Origin: Acanthochromis polyacanthus
Lineage: Eukaryota; Chordata; Actinopteri; Pomacentridae
DNA: 64,000 bases
Assembly: GCF_021347895.1 (NCBI RefSeq)
Contig: NC_067131.1
Span: 4,554,653 to 4,618,652, forward strand
Reading direction: 5' to 3'
The notes under the pieces were generated by a model. That model did not search any database. It saw only the letters and a program-made list of their open reading frames with translations, and was not told the origin of the DNA. Position numbers and translations under genes: made by a program. The first letter of the stretch is position 1; each line of letters starts with the position of its first letter. Below, piece after piece: positions 33,875-45,290 of the stretch.

Positions 33875-34790
33875 TCCTTTTTGAGCTGCACTGTATGATG
33901 ATTTTCACCACAGATTTTAATTTATATTAACTGACAAATGGTTTGGACTATAAAACATCAAGAAAATCTAAAAATCTGATAGATTTATGTCTTGTTTTGT
34001 CCAAAAATAAGAAATAGTTAATTGACTACATTACTAGACAATGAAAATTATGAGTTTTTTTTTTTAAAAATTTGAGAATGTGAAACTAACAATTTATTTC
34101 TTGTTTTGGAGAAATTTTTAAAATGGCTGCATTTTCTATGAATGCATTTATTGTTGCAGCTCTCCTGTATACTCTGAAAAAAACAAAATAAAAATTTGTT
34201 CTGATCTATTTTAAAGTCTCTGAAAAATATGTTGATTGACAAATCATTTGCTCTATAAAACACCACTAAACGGTGAAAATCACAATTTCCTAGATCAGAT
34301 ATGTCTTGTTTTGCTGAACCAGCAGTTCAAAGCCATTAAATATTTGATTTGTTATGATGTGAGACAAAGAAAATCATCAGTTTTCTTAAATTTGAGAGCA
34401 TAAAACCATCCAACTTTTCCTCTATTTGGCAAAAGTTTTGAATAATGACAGTGCATTTTCTCTACAATGATTGATTTTTGCCATCTTTAAAAAGCAGCGT
34501 GGACATTTGTAAATGATAATTTTCTCACCATGGATCATTTTTTAGATTGATTGTTGAAGTGTTTGGTCCATAAATTATCAGAAAACCATAATTCCCTACA
34601 TCAGATATGTCTTGTTTTGCTGAACCAACAGTCCAAAACTGAAAATGTTCACTTTACTACAAAATAAGGCAACAAAAATGATATGTTTTCTTAAACTTGA
34701 GAACAAAAAACATCAAATTTTTCCTTATTTTTTCAGTAGAAAAGTCTTAGATGATGTCAGTACATTTCCTACAAACTGACTGCTTGCTGC
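33875..34790 (+). repeat. Three-unit tandem array, unit about 310 bp
   Basis: Units start near 33875, 34185 and 34490. Each has 'tgacaaatggtttgg'-type start words (33932, 34236, 34552). Each also contains 'tgtcttgttttgctgaacc' or the equivalent 'tgtcttgttttgtcc', 'cagtccaaa', 'ttcttaaatttgagag' and a final 'gcattttct' word. The family is common in fish and also occurs on the minus strand at 26090-26240 and 26600-26725. It is non-coding. Confidence 0.75.
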
Positions 34791-35478
34791 AGACCATCAT
34801 GGACGCTTGCTCGGCTGTATTTTAAGGCCTTGCTATCAACTCAGCTGCTGTGAGTCTGTGCTCAGGCTTAGCAGTATCTTCAGTTTCTAGTCCTTTAATT
34901 CAGTCCCTGATCGCTTTGTTGAGCCGACAACATTCGGCTGTTAAACCAGCATGTCTCCCCAACAGCTTTTGTTGCTCTGGCAGAAAGCAAACCCAGATCC
35001 CGAAAGTCTTCATAGACGCCCGGCTAAATTGAAAAAGCACTGATGCAAAATCTGGACGGTAAATATTTCCTTTATGCTCCGACCGTGCGCTTTCATCTTC
35101 CGCTCTCCGTCTGACCCTCTCTCCTCCACGTTTTTTTGCTCTCCGTCTCTTCAAGATGATTTACTCTTGGACATCAGCCACCCTGATGCTCCGTCTCTCC
35201 TCTATTGGAGCTGCTCCAGAGCATCAGCGCTGCATGTTACTGGCCTTTGAAATGTCTGCATTGCAGCAGAGACGGAGAGCTGATGGCAGACGGAAACATT
35301 ATGAAGGGAGGGGAATATCTTTCTGAAAGGTGTGGGGAATAAATCTTAAAAAAAACAGAAGCTTGTTTTCACTCCTTTGGCAGACATTTCTGTGGTGTTA
35401 TTGAAAAGGGATGCAGCAGCAAAGGGTTCAGAGTTTACAAGAATGGAGGGGTTGTGATGATAAAGAGAGCGTACGGTC
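34791..35478. other. Unique non-coding sequence
   Basis: No gene or repeat recognised. Frames at 34850-35154 on both strands are mutual shadows. Confidence 0.45.
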
Positions 35479-35580
35479 CATCCATCCATCCATCCATCCA
35501 TCCATCCATCCATCCGTACACCGCTTAAGCCTCATTAGGGTCGTAGGGGCTGGAGTCTATCCCAGCTGACTTAAGGCCTC
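35479..35580 (+). repeat. CCAT microsatellite plus dispersed repeat end
   Basis: Nine tandem CCAT units (35479-35515) lead into 'tacaccgcttaagcctc', 'agggtcgtaggggctggagt' and 'ctatcccagctgactta'. This is the known pairing of a CCAT array with the end of a widespread fish repeat. Confidence 0.75.
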
Positions 35581-35995
35581 TACCCACTATCTGATTTTAA
35601 CAATCTTCTTAATTCCCAGCTTGCTACGCTGTACGACATGAATCTAATAATCTTTGGGTACGATGTGAACTTTGCTCTGTGCAGATTGAAGATGCAGCTG
35701 AAAACGCAGCTGAATCTCAGCCCACGATGTACACGAGTCGATGTGAACGCGCAAGAATAAAGCATCATAAGTGTGTTTGGTCCATTTATGAAAAATAAAC
35801 AACAGAAGCATAAATGGAGCGTTATTTACAGCGGTGTGTGTGTTTGCTAGCTGCTAATGTTAGCTTACTAACCCGGGAGCTGCAGTTCCACCGCTATATC
35901 CTTTCACGCTTCATCCGTCTTTTTTTGTCTGGTTGTTGCACGAGCTGGAGGACGTGTCAAAAAGGCACAACTCTACTAGGCTCTCGTCTTTGTTT

Positions 35996-36053
35996 AAATC
36001 CCACACACTTGTTTTGATGCTTTTTGTCGCATCGAAACAAGTATGTGGGATTT
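35996..36053. repeat. Short near-perfect hairpin
   Basis: A 25-base arm (35996-36020, AAATCCCACACACTTGTTTT then GATGC) and its reverse complement (36029-36053) differ at two positions. They flank an 8-base loop (36021-36028). The predicted stem has 23 standard pairs plus two changed positions. It is not part of a repeat recognised elsewhere in the window. It could be a small foldback, an inverted duplication or, less likely, a microRNA-like hairpin. Confidence 0.7.
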
Positions 36054-38327
36054 GGTCTCACAGAAAAAGTGAGACCGTGCAGAGAACGAAAAAGGGGATG
36101 TGAATAAACCAAAATTATTCATATTTCCAGAGGAATATAAATGCCACAATATTCAATGTTTTAATATTATTATAAGACCTTTACAATACCCTCACTGTAA
36201 TTTATAATAGTAATGCATTTTTAAGTTCCTTATCCAAGAAAAATGCAGTTCTTCTAATCACAGAACAGCTAATTTCCTGTTTTATAAATGCATATATATA
36301 TATATATATATATCAGAAATATCACTGATTATTGCAAAAGATCTACAGTCGGATGTATTTCAGCTAAAAGGAATTTCAGGTGAAGAAAAAGTGAGTCTGC
36401 AGGGTGCACGAAGAAGAGGATGTGGGTTAGCTGTAGGTCTTGGATCAGTGGGTCGAAAGAATAACAAAAAAAGCAGAACACTTGAGTGAGCATAAGGTGG
36501 TTCGGTGAACACATCAGGGCCTGACTGAGTCTCGCTGTGCACAATCCTGACCTGGAAACACACCGGCCGCTATCTGCTCTGAATCACTGATCCTTTAGTT
36601 CTCGCTCCGTCCTCAGAGGGCAATCCAATGTCAGAGTCAGAAGATGTCGGTGTATTCTGCACACGGCTGGATTTTTCTCCTGAATTAGACAAGTGTGCAA
36701 ACAAACTGGGATTTAATCAGTGCAGCAACAATTTAATTAGTTTGCTCTCTGCGGTTTGTTTCATAACCGGAGTGCCAAGGAAGAATCATCGTGTGAAAAT
36801 ATGGATTCAATCAGACCGAAGCTGCTCCGTCATCCTCATGCTGTGTACATGCTGGGAGGCGTAAAAGTACGTTATCATCCCGGTGAGCGCTTCGTGCCTT
36901 GGCGGCATCGGGTTCCTGCATTCAGCATTCACCCTACTGTATGTTTATTTCCACCCAAAGTGTTCATTACATGGTGATAATAAATGAAATCTCAGTTGGA
37001 ATCACTGAGACCTAGACAGGGGAACACTTCCCAACAACAAAGACATTTGGTTTGGCAGCGGCTACACTTACCCACATACCTCTACGGCTTCTCCTCCTCT
37101 GCTTTCAGCGTGTTGTTTTCTCAGGCTCGTGTGGAATAAGAGACATCTGTAGAGACGCTGCGAACCCGAGGACTGCTGTTTCTTTTGGCTGCGGGTTGCA
37201 AATGGGCTTTATGACGTGCAACATGATCGGGAATATTAGAGCTCAGACGCATGAGATGCTGCAGCTCCGACTGCTTTTATTGTAACTCGACAACGTCAGA
37301 TCTTAAACTGAATAAAAACAGATTCGAGATGTATATTTTTAAAGACATTTGTTTCGTAAATGGGTAAATATTTTAGTTTTCTTTTCACCTTTAAGCGTAA
37401 GGATGGATCGCAGCCTCCTCGCCCCCTGACAGTCATGTATTTTGGGCTGGAATTTCTGTCTTCAGGGCTCCAGTGTGGCACCAAAAATCCATCAAGTGCA
37501 GCTAAACATTTTCATTAGTCTCACTGGTGTGCCTGACATTCAGCAGGTGTGTGTGTGTGTGTCTGCAGACAGCCTGTTCGGGCAGATAAAATCACTTGGT
37601 TTCAATTTAGAACGCCTTATTTCACCCTTTTCTTTCCACACTATCGTCCCTGTGCTGCAGTAATTGAGTGGGGACTAGAGGCTTCCCGTAGCGTCTGTCG
37701 ATGCACATTAGTAAACTGAACAACAGATTGTCTCCGTATGAGTGTGTAGATTCTCAGGTCTTGGTAGTCCGAGCAGCTTCAGTAAAAAGCAACAGCTACA
37801 ACTGTGCACTGCTGAAGTCTTCCACTAGTCTCTGCGGACACGTTTGGTAGAATAAGCGAGTCGATAAAGTTCCATCCACTGCATATTGTACTGCTAAACA
37901 TGCCAGATTATCCCATCCATTTATATTCGGTCGGTGCTCTTTGTGGCATCCAAGCTCGTCCATTTTAATCGGGGTATATTTACACATATTTGTATACGTT
38001 CTCTGCTTGTATGCATTATAGCCGACTGGTGAGCGGGTGTGTTTATCTTACGTTAGTCCGATTGCCTTTCAACAGGACAATTTTTAAATGTGGTGCTGTA
38101 GCTTCCATGTGTGTTTTCAGACATGAGCGGTGGTTTTAGCGCTCCCCTCCCCACTGACGCCCTCGCTCTTACGGATTAATCCTCCAGCTGTACTCACACT
38201 GAGCGTTCATGGTTTTGGAAGGAGGACTTCCAAAATCTGACTTACTCTGTTTGGTTTCTACCATCCTAGATACAGATTCACTCGCTTTCAATGAATGGTT
38301 GTTAATTATCCGTTAGCTTAATTCACT
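36054..38327. other. Mostly unique non-coding sequence
   Basis: An AT dinucleotide tract lies at 36292-36312 and a TG tract at 37547-37562. The sequence at 36600-36960 and 37040-37280 is complex and repeat-free. No gene is recognised and frames in the region lack motifs. Confidence 0.4.
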
Positions 38328-38450
38328 GTATGTCAAACATAAAATGTCAGTATTTGGCGTGACCTCCCTGTGCCTTTAAAACGGCACCAGTTCCCTGCAA
38401 GTTCCAATCATCTTTGCGAAGCTGCCGCAGTTGTTCTGTGGATTTATTAA
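38328..38450 (-). mobile_element. DNA-transposon end fragment
   Basis: The words 'cagtatttggcgtgacctcc', 'ctgtgcctttaaaacggcac' and 'cagttgttctgtggattta' resemble one end of a fish transposon whose transposase is read on the minus strand. Only about 120 bases can be matched and no protein motif is intact. Confidence 0.45.
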
Positions 38451-39220
38451 TTATCTAATTAGAACGTGATGTTTAATCAGCAGTAATTCAGGCTAATGTG
38501 ATTATGTTTCTATTTTTGCTTAAGGGATCTTAGTGGGGATAAAACGAAGGTATAGAGGTGCTTTGGATTTCTTTTTTTTCTTTTTTTTGAGAGTGTTTCT
38601 GTGTCCTGAACTCGTTTCTCTTTAGAAGACACTTTTTTTAATCAAGACCACTCCAGTATAAAGTTGCCCGTCTCTCTCAGGGCTCCTTTATGTTCGACTC
38701 CCAGGCCCCTCGGCAATCACCAAGCTGCTAGATCTTCTATTATCCTCAACCTTAAAGGCTTGTTGTTGGCGAACAGCAGCCATCATGTGACACAATGGCT
38801 TGATCAGTTTGTCAAGAGCAGATTCGCTCGGAGAAAAAAGGCCGATTATGTTGCAGCATTCCTGTTATGGTGTGGGTTTTTTGTGTGTGTGGAGGGAGCG
38901 ATTAAAAGCCGCGATACCAGAAGGTCACAGCAGATGTTTTTGCGAGATATCTGCTCCTGCTTCCATCTGGTAAGATCATTTAAGTCGAGTCACTGCTATT
39001 TATGTGGCGCATTTAAAAGAAGACATTCACCCAAAGTGTTCTCCGATAGGGGAATAAGATCATCACTGCAAATTTATCTAACGAGTTTAAATATTAAGAT
39101 GCTACATTATCGTTTATTATACTAATTTTACTGCCTAATTGAGGGACAATACTTGAGGAGAAAAGACTACAAGAGGGCATACAGCTTAGTTTATTTTTTA
39201 TAGACACGCTCAATAAAAAC
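38451..39220. other. Unique non-coding sequence
   Basis: The plus-strand frame at 38664-39125 (153 codons) has no recognisable domain. It contains a weak internal donor-like GTAAGA at 38970, but no convincing acceptor pairs with it. I do not call a gene. Confidence 0.4.
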
Positions 39221-40030
39221 AGTGTTAATCTCTGCTCATAATGTTCCTCCTTCGCTGCTCCACATCTTCATACTTGGTTATGCAGTCGTGAGCAAATGTT
39301 TCTGTACATTTGCACGTAAGACTGTATCACTGCAGTCTTTGGTTTCCAGTGACTCCTATAAATCACTGAAACACAAAAACAATCATGCATCTTGGTTCTT
39401 CTGTAGATTTATTTTAGGTCTTCTGGAAAAAACGTCTAAATTTGCTGAGTCATAAACCTACACACAGCAATTTGGATGATCACTTCTGGTGATGTAGAAA
39501 GCTGTGTTGATCAAATATTCTTAGTTTTATGGCCTGTCAACTTCAGAAGTGATTATGATTGACGACAGCTGATCCATTTGATCCACTCATTGGACTCAGC
39601 CACAAAGTGTTATGTCGATCTGTAACGCTGTCTTCTGAGTATTTCAAGCACTTGTGCAAATAGCAATACCAACAAGTGTTATTATTCTCCACAGCATTAT
39701 AAAAAACAAAATTTCCTCAGAGTCATTTCCACATAATGTTTGCTGCAGCTACAGGATGAAGAACGTTTCCGTCTATTGCCTGGAAGTAGTTTGAGTCTGT
39801 GTTGTTCCTAAACACGGGTTAGAAGACTGAACTTGATCATTTCCAGTTTATGCTGCTTCATGGGAAAATATTTCTTCTCTGGCTGCACAGAACTGGATGT
39901 TTATCTGTAATTATTTTTACATTCTGGACATAAAGTAAAAACAGAAATCTGAATATTTTAATCAGTGCAGTGAGGGGAAAAAAACAGAACTGAGCAAAAG
40001 TCTGTCTTAAGCCATCCGTTTTTAAACTAA
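39221..40030. mobile_element. Probable decayed DNA-transposon sequence
   Basis: The stretch 39290-39620 holds words I associate with a fish Tc1-like repeat: 'cagtctttggtttccagtg', 'aacaatcatgcatcttgg', 'gatgatcacttctggtgatg' and 'cttcagaagtgattatgatt'. Further to the right, 'ggctgcacagaactggatg' and 'ttacattctggacataaag' may belong to a second one. No transposase frame survives and the termini are not clear. Confidence 0.4.
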
Positions 40031-40227
40031 AATTAGAATGTTTGATGGGAAATGCTGGCGTGTTACTACAAACGTAGCGGCAAGAGGAGGAAAAACATCA
40101 GGCTTCACGGATTAAATGAGAAAAAAACAATTTCACATCGAGTTGAAAGCTGTGGAAGGTAAAATCATAATGTTTTGACATGAATACTGTAATGTGTTCA
40201 AACTATCTTAAGATACGAGTATAAAGT

Positions 40228-40976
40228 GCTCTGTGGTTCAAAAGTTTGGGGTCATCCAGGCGATTTCATGTTTTCCATGAAAACTCCCACTTTTATTCAC
40301 GTGCTCACATTTGTCTAAAACAACTGAAAAAATGTCCAAAGTAACTTCAAACCCGTTTAGGTTTCCTCAAAAATGGTCTAAAATGACTCCTCCTCCCCCA
40401 AAATAAAAAAAATGTAAATGACAAAATGGTCCATCTTTTTCCAAAATGACCAAAATAACTTCAATCCTGTCCAGATTTCCTCAAAAGTGGCAAAAATGAC
40501 TTGCTCGGAATGAGTCAGAATTGTACTAAATGATTCAATAATTGCCCTAAATGAGTCAGAATTATCCAGAATGACTCAAAACTGGTTCATATTATCTTGA
40601 AACTGACCCAAACTGACTTTGAAATGGTCCGTATAGCCTTTAAATGTCCACAACGATTCACTGTTTGTCTAAAATGATAACTTTTCTGAAAAGTCTCAAA
40701 AATGGTCTAAAAGAACTTAAAACCTGTCTAAGTTATCTAAAATGACTCCAACATTGTCCTAAAGGATTGAATACTTGTCCAAAATGACTAAAACTTCTTC
40801 AAACTGTCTCAAAAATGGTCTAAAAGAGTTTGAAAATCATCCATAATGACTCATAATTTGTTCCAAATTACTTAATGTCAAGACTGGCTCTATCATTTGT
40901 TATCATTAAAAAAACTGCGTTTCTTTCAAAAATGAGGACATTTCTAAGTGATGCCAAACCTTTGAATGATAGTGTA
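40228..40976. mobile_element. hAT-like element with internal tandem array
   Basis: The left end reads GGTTCAAAAGTTTGGGGTCA and the right end 'gatgccaaacctttgaatg' + 'atagtgta', its imperfect reverse complement. These are the termini of the 'accgttcaaaagtttgggg' family seen at 17101 and 42066. Between them, 40316-40870 is a run of roughly 20- to 40-bp degenerate units built on 'tccaaaatgactcaaa' and 'aaaatggtctaaaa'. No protein is encoded. Confidence 0.7.
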
Positions 40977-41825
40977 TGTTTTACTGCAATGAAACTTCTC
41001 ATTCTCAGAGCATTATGACTTTTTTTTTCTCAAAATAATTAGTTTCTCTTGTTCTCCAACTGCAAGCAGAGTTGTGAAGTTTAAGCTGGACATCCTCCAA
41101 AATCTTCATTCAGCTTTTTTGCATAATGAGATTTTAAACAGGCGTCATGAAGGCAAACATCTTGGAGCTGGTTCCCTGCTGGACTCAGCCCACCGGCCTG
41201 CCGAGCATAAACACCGGCACCGGGGCAGCTTAGGGCTGAAATGTGAGGATGTCTTTTTTCAGATTCATTACCCAGCTGCTGTGAACACGGATGCAGGAAG
41301 TCTTCTTAGGAGGACATGTGCTCATTTTGTTCTCGTTGGTCATGAATATCGAGCCGGACTTATGAGCCTCCTCGCTGTGGTAAATCCTCTGCACCTGCAG
41401 CGCCATTCTCCCAGCGACTCGGATGGAGCAGCGCTTTGATCCTCTGTGCTGTCGAATCAGTGCAGCTCCCTTGTTTTTGGGAGTGTTGGTGTGAATATGA
41501 TGAGTGATTTACATTTACGACATACTGTGTGTGTGTGTCTATGAGGGCATTTCAGTCTGTGGTTCACTTGTGAATCTGCAAACATCAAAAACTCGCCACA
41601 GAGAGCTGGAGGCTTAAACACCAACTATCTGAAGACTTGATGTAGGACGAGGTTATGGAGAGATCTGATGCAGGTATGTCGTGATGTTTAAGGTCAAGGT
41701 ATTGTTGCTTTGTCGGTTCCAGGACTGCGTCAAGTATTTATTCTGCTTTTTGTTCATGTCACACTTTTCTGTACTGTGTAGTCACTGTTCACTGTGATAT
41801 GAAGTTCAGCACCTCTATGGAAACG
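40977..41825. other. Unique non-coding sequence
   Basis: The 121-codon plus-strand frame at 41074-41439 has no recognised domain. The DNA at 41080-41450 is complex and could be conserved. A short TG tract lies at 41528-41539. Confidence 0.4.
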
Positions 41826-42066
41826 GAACGACACAATGTAGCATTAGAACACAGGAGTGATGGCTGCTGGAAATGTTCCTCTGTACACCTATGGAGATAT
41901 TCCATTAAAAATCAGCTGTTTCCAGCTAGAATAGAATAAATTACCACATTAACAATGTCTAGACTGGATTTATCATTCATTTAGTGTTATCTTCATGGAG
42001 AAAAAAATGTTTTCTTTCCAAATAAGAACATTTCTAAGTGACCCCAAACTTTCGAACAGCTGTGTG
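41826..42066 (-). mobile_element. hAT-like non-autonomous element, one end
   Basis: Read on the minus strand, the element starts at 42066 with 'agctgttcgaaagtttgggg' and continues 'tcacttagaaatgttcttat'. It goes on to the 'aatgtggtaaattattc'-type segment and ends near 41826 at 'ctaatgctacattgtgtcg'. This is the family of 17101-17295 in opposite orientation, with more of its interior kept. No coding capacity. Confidence 0.65.
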
Positions 42067-42590
42067 AGTCATGCTTCATTTATTTTGCCACTGAGTAAGT
42101 TTAAATTTGTGTTCAGTCTCACTAATTTCTTTCTTTCTTTACTTTTATCTTTTCTGTGCAAACTCAGGTTACAGTTCAGTTACTCCCTGATTTTTGCAGT
42201 GACTCACAGCTTCTCTGCACCAGGAAGTCCAGAATCTTTTGTTTTTTGCAATTTAAGAGAAAAATACAGATTGTAGAAAGTGATTTTTGTTGAAATTCTC
42301 TGATTTTAAGCCTAGATTTGTTAATTTCCCAGGCAAAACTACACGTTGTGCACAATAAGCTCAAGGACCTTCGAATGATTCCGTTTCTACAACTTCTACG
42401 TTTGGTAAATATTGTATTTTTCATACACCTTTCTCTGGATAACATGCCTTCCAAAGAAGCCCAGCAGCTTCTGGGGTTCAGATGGTAAATTTCCAAAAGG
42501 GACATCTTTGAATTGTTCAGTTTGTCCAAAACCAACAATCGGAAACCCCTAAATATTGAGCTTACAGTAATATTTTAATTGCTCCACCAT
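42067..42590. other. Non-coding sequence
   Basis: The minus-strand 120-codon frame (42538-42176) has no recognised domain and no splice or promoter context. It is judged chance. Confidence 0.45.
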
Positions 42591-42705
42591 TTTGTTCCAT
42601 ATCTACAATAACTCAACAAATTTGGATTGTCATGAAATTTTGAACAAACATTCATAGTCCTCAGAAGATGAACCTTAATAACTTAGAAGATCTGCTAGTC
42701 TCATA
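42591..42705 (-). repeat. 'gctaacatgctaa' repeat, minus fragment 1
   Basis: The words 'atctacaataactcaac', 'attgtcatgaaattttg' and 'caaacattcatagtcctcag' are the reverse complement of the right-hand part of the repeat at 14886-15215 (there 'gaccatgaatatctgcac' and 'agcaatccattcag'). Confidence 0.6.
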
Positions 42706-42805
42706 GAGCTCGGCTTATTCTCAATCTGACTACACCACATTATCTTTTTGCTACAGGGGGACCAAATGCTCTGGCTTTTTGTATTTCTTTAAATCAGACG
42801 CAGTT

Positions 42806-43565
42806 GTCTAAGCCCAGTGATGGTGCCCCTGAAAAATGAAAGTCAGAAATACATGTCAACTTCTTTTGGTGGAACATGCTTAAAATCATGGCTTGGACTT
42901 TGCGTGAGTAAAAAATGACAATCATTTCCCAATTTCGTGCACACCAGTAATGCTGACGAACACTCCAGCCCAGTAGGTGGCAGTAATGAAGCTAAAGTAT
43001 GTTTTCCAGCCAAGGTATTGAGTGATGTCAAGAAAGTTTGGTGAACAGTGAAGGAAGACGAGACTCATTGAGCTTGTTGGGCCGAAAGTTTTCCTTTAAA
43101 AATCTTCTCGATGTCAGTTTGGATCGTGTGAAAATTGTGCAACAAAGGAGTTTTCACCTCAATGCTAAACATGTTGCTGTTAGCACCAGAGCTAACGTTA
43201 GCTAAGACAGTTCTGGCTAACACTTTTCAAGACACTGAGCAGACAGATGTTAAATAGAAATGTAAAAAACATTTGAGTTGTTTGAGTTCATGAATATGTC
43301 CATCCATTCAGTCGTCAAGCAATTTTTATTTGAATTGAAAAACTCTGCTTATTGTGCCAAATATTGCTATTTGATTATTTAATGACAAAGCCTCTAATTA
43401 ATTAGATTTGTTTTTTAATTGCATCTCACCCCTACTTTAAATCAATCACAATCGTCTTGGATGCCACTGAGCCCAGGATGCAGTGATGGTGCCCCAGTAA
43501 AAAGACAATCAAGAGTCAATTTGTTTTGGTGGAACATGCTTAAACACGAAACTTTTTCCAAAACT
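42806..43565 (+). repeat. Local duplication, two short units
   Basis: 42806-42900 and 43470-43565 share 'cagtgatggtgcccc', 'gtcaacttcttttggtgg' / 'gtcaatttgttttggtgg' and 'aacatgcttaaa'. The distance is about 665 bp. Between them, 42965-42990 carries 'cagtaggtggcagtaatg', a common fish dispersed motif, and 43160-43210 carries 'ttagcaccagagctaacgtt'-type words. Confidence 0.6.
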
Positions 43566-43779
43566 GGTGCTTTGAAGAACTTCACAAGCATTCACCAACA
43601 GAACCAAGCAGACATGAGTCATTGCAGAGTCCAAATCTTCATCAAAACTTTCCATTTTAGCGTGTAGCCTGCTGCTTGGAGGCTGTTGTCTGAATTATAG
43701 GAGATTTGAAAGCGCAGAAGGCAGAATGTCACGCTGAATACGTCTAGCCACAGTCTACATGTGGTGTGTCAGACTGCAC

Positions 43780-43925
43780 TTTTCTTTATGTTGACATTTT
43801 GATTTGTTTAGAACCAAACACATGCCAAAGTAACATTCCCATCAGCGTCCAATGTGCTTTTTGTTTGGCGCTAATTAGCATGCTTATCTTTGATGGTGAA
43901 CATGTTAGCATTATAACCTCTCGGC
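43780..43925 (-). repeat. 'gctaacatgctaa' repeat, minus fragment 2
   Basis: The words 'aacattcccatcagcgtcc', 'ggcgctaattagcatgc' and 'gatggtgaacatgttagc' are the reverse complement of the left-hand part of this fish repeat. It lies about 1.1 kb from fragment 1 with the same orientation and in the order expected for one copy split by inserted or duplicated DNA. Confidence 0.6.
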
Positions 43926-44573
43926 GTCGCTATGGGAGCAATTTTCTCGACTCGCTACTCACGAGCTGCACTGCACACCTTCTCCTGCTGCTTGTGTTCC
44001 AGGCCACATGGCTGTATGTGGACATCCTTTTTGTATGCGGAGCACAGCTATGGAGTAAAGCGATCTCCCTGTAGCACACCGCTATCCAAGCAACCCCTCA
44101 CAAGCGCATACACTCACTTTGAATGGACCAAAAAATATTCAGAATTAGCTTCAGACCCGTGCCAGCTCCGAGGCAAATGGCTGGCATGTGTTGAAGGCAC
44201 GGTTTTGCAGAACGTGCAGGCCTTGTAAGTGCTGCCAGGAGCCGGGCTTGCATGTGGGTTCCTGACGCATTGCAGAGAGGGAAACCGGTCCTTGGACATG
44301 CTTTTGTCCTCGCACACACACACACACACTTATAGCACAGAAATACGGAAAAACACACAAATATGCATACTCATGCTCGTCTGTTATCGTGTTCCCTTCC
44401 CACTTGTCAGTCACACAGTCGTGCAGGCGGCTCATGTATTAGATGGCGCTCGGCTTTGGCAGAAGAAGAAAGGCGATAGCTGAGGGAATCTGGAGGCTGT
44501 ACGTTCTATCAAACAGCTACATTAGTATGCAGAGGAGCCCAGGAGCCAAAACACAGGCGATCAAGGAGCTTCT
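43926..44573. other. Unique non-coding sequence with a CA microsatellite
   Basis: A CA tract lies at 44313-44329. On the other strand it yields valine/cysteine-rich frames that are not proteins. The rest is complex and repeat-free and has no gene. Confidence 0.45.
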
Positions 44574-45290
44574 ACAGCGGCTTGAAAGGCGATGATAGCC
44601 ACTTAAAGATACGATAGGATGCAAACTCAAGTGTTCTCCGGGCTTGGATGGCGCAAATGTGGTGCGTTTACATGTGATACTTTAAACATTCGAGGCGTTT
44701 AAACGTCGCAGCATGCAACCGATTCATCTCCAGATGGGTTTTTCTGGCCCGATATAGTCATTTTTCAAAATAAAACGCCCTGCAGACTCCACCAGAAATA
44801 AAATATAACATGAATCATTTGTAATTCTTCAAACGCAGAAATTCTTTATATGAATAGTTTTTTAAAAAATGTTTTATCTTCATATGGTAGCAACAACTGC
44901 AACACCCTCACCATTTCTGTAGTCAAAATATTTCCTTACAACTGATGCTTTTGCACCCAGATCTTTCGATTTGTAGAATTTTTCCTCAAAGTGCTTCTTC
45001 GGTATCAGTCGTAGCACAAATGGAATCCACTCACAGAACAGAGTGAAGATAAAAACAAAAGACGTCTTCGTGTTACTTGGGGTCATTTTTTCTTCTTTAT
45101 TTTTTTGCACAGCGACTTGAGAGGAGATGAAAGCCACTTAAAGGTACGATTGGATGCAATCCCAAGTGTTCTTCAGGTTTGGACGGCACAAATGTGGAGG
45201 ATTTACACCTCACAGGTTAAATCTTTGAGGTGTTCAAGTGTCAAAGCAGCAACAGATTCATCTCCAGATGTTTTGCTGTTTTTTCTGGCC
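44574..45290 (+). repeat. Local direct duplication, units 535 bp apart
   Basis: 44574-44751 matches 45109-45290: 'acagcggcttgaaaggcg' / 'acagcgacttgagaggag', 'agccacttaaagatacga' / 'agccacttaaaggtacga', 'caagtgttct', 'ggcgcaaatgtgg' / 'ggcacaaatgtgg', 'gattcatctccagatg' and 'tttctggcc'. No transposon termini are seen. A small open frame in unit 2 is not conserved in unit 1. Confidence 0.75.
44904..45108 (+). repeat. Block shared with 45936-46003 and 47758-47965
   Basis: Its left part ('catttctgtagtcaaaat', 'aactgatgcttttgca') recurs at 45936-46003. Its right part ('cctcaaagtgc', 'aatggaatccactc', 'cttggggtcatttt' and a T-rich end) recurs at 47758-47965. The three copies lie within 3 kb of each other in the same orientation, which shows repeated local copying. 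Confidence 0.65.

Noticed and set aside
35479..35515. Nine-unit CCAT array considered as a CRISPR-like repeat array
   Set aside because: It is a simple tetranucleotide microsatellite without spacers, attached to a known type of fish repeat.
38664..39125. Plus-strand open frame of 153 codons with a GTAAGA inside
   Set aside because: No domain, and no convincing acceptor upstream of the donor-like site.
41074..41439. Plus-strand open frame of 121 codons
   Set aside because: No recognised domain or gene signals. It lies in complex but apparently non-coding DNA.
44098..44435. Minus-strand frames rich in cysteine and valine
   Set aside because: They run through a CA microsatellite at 44313-44329 and differ in every frame. 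There is no domain.
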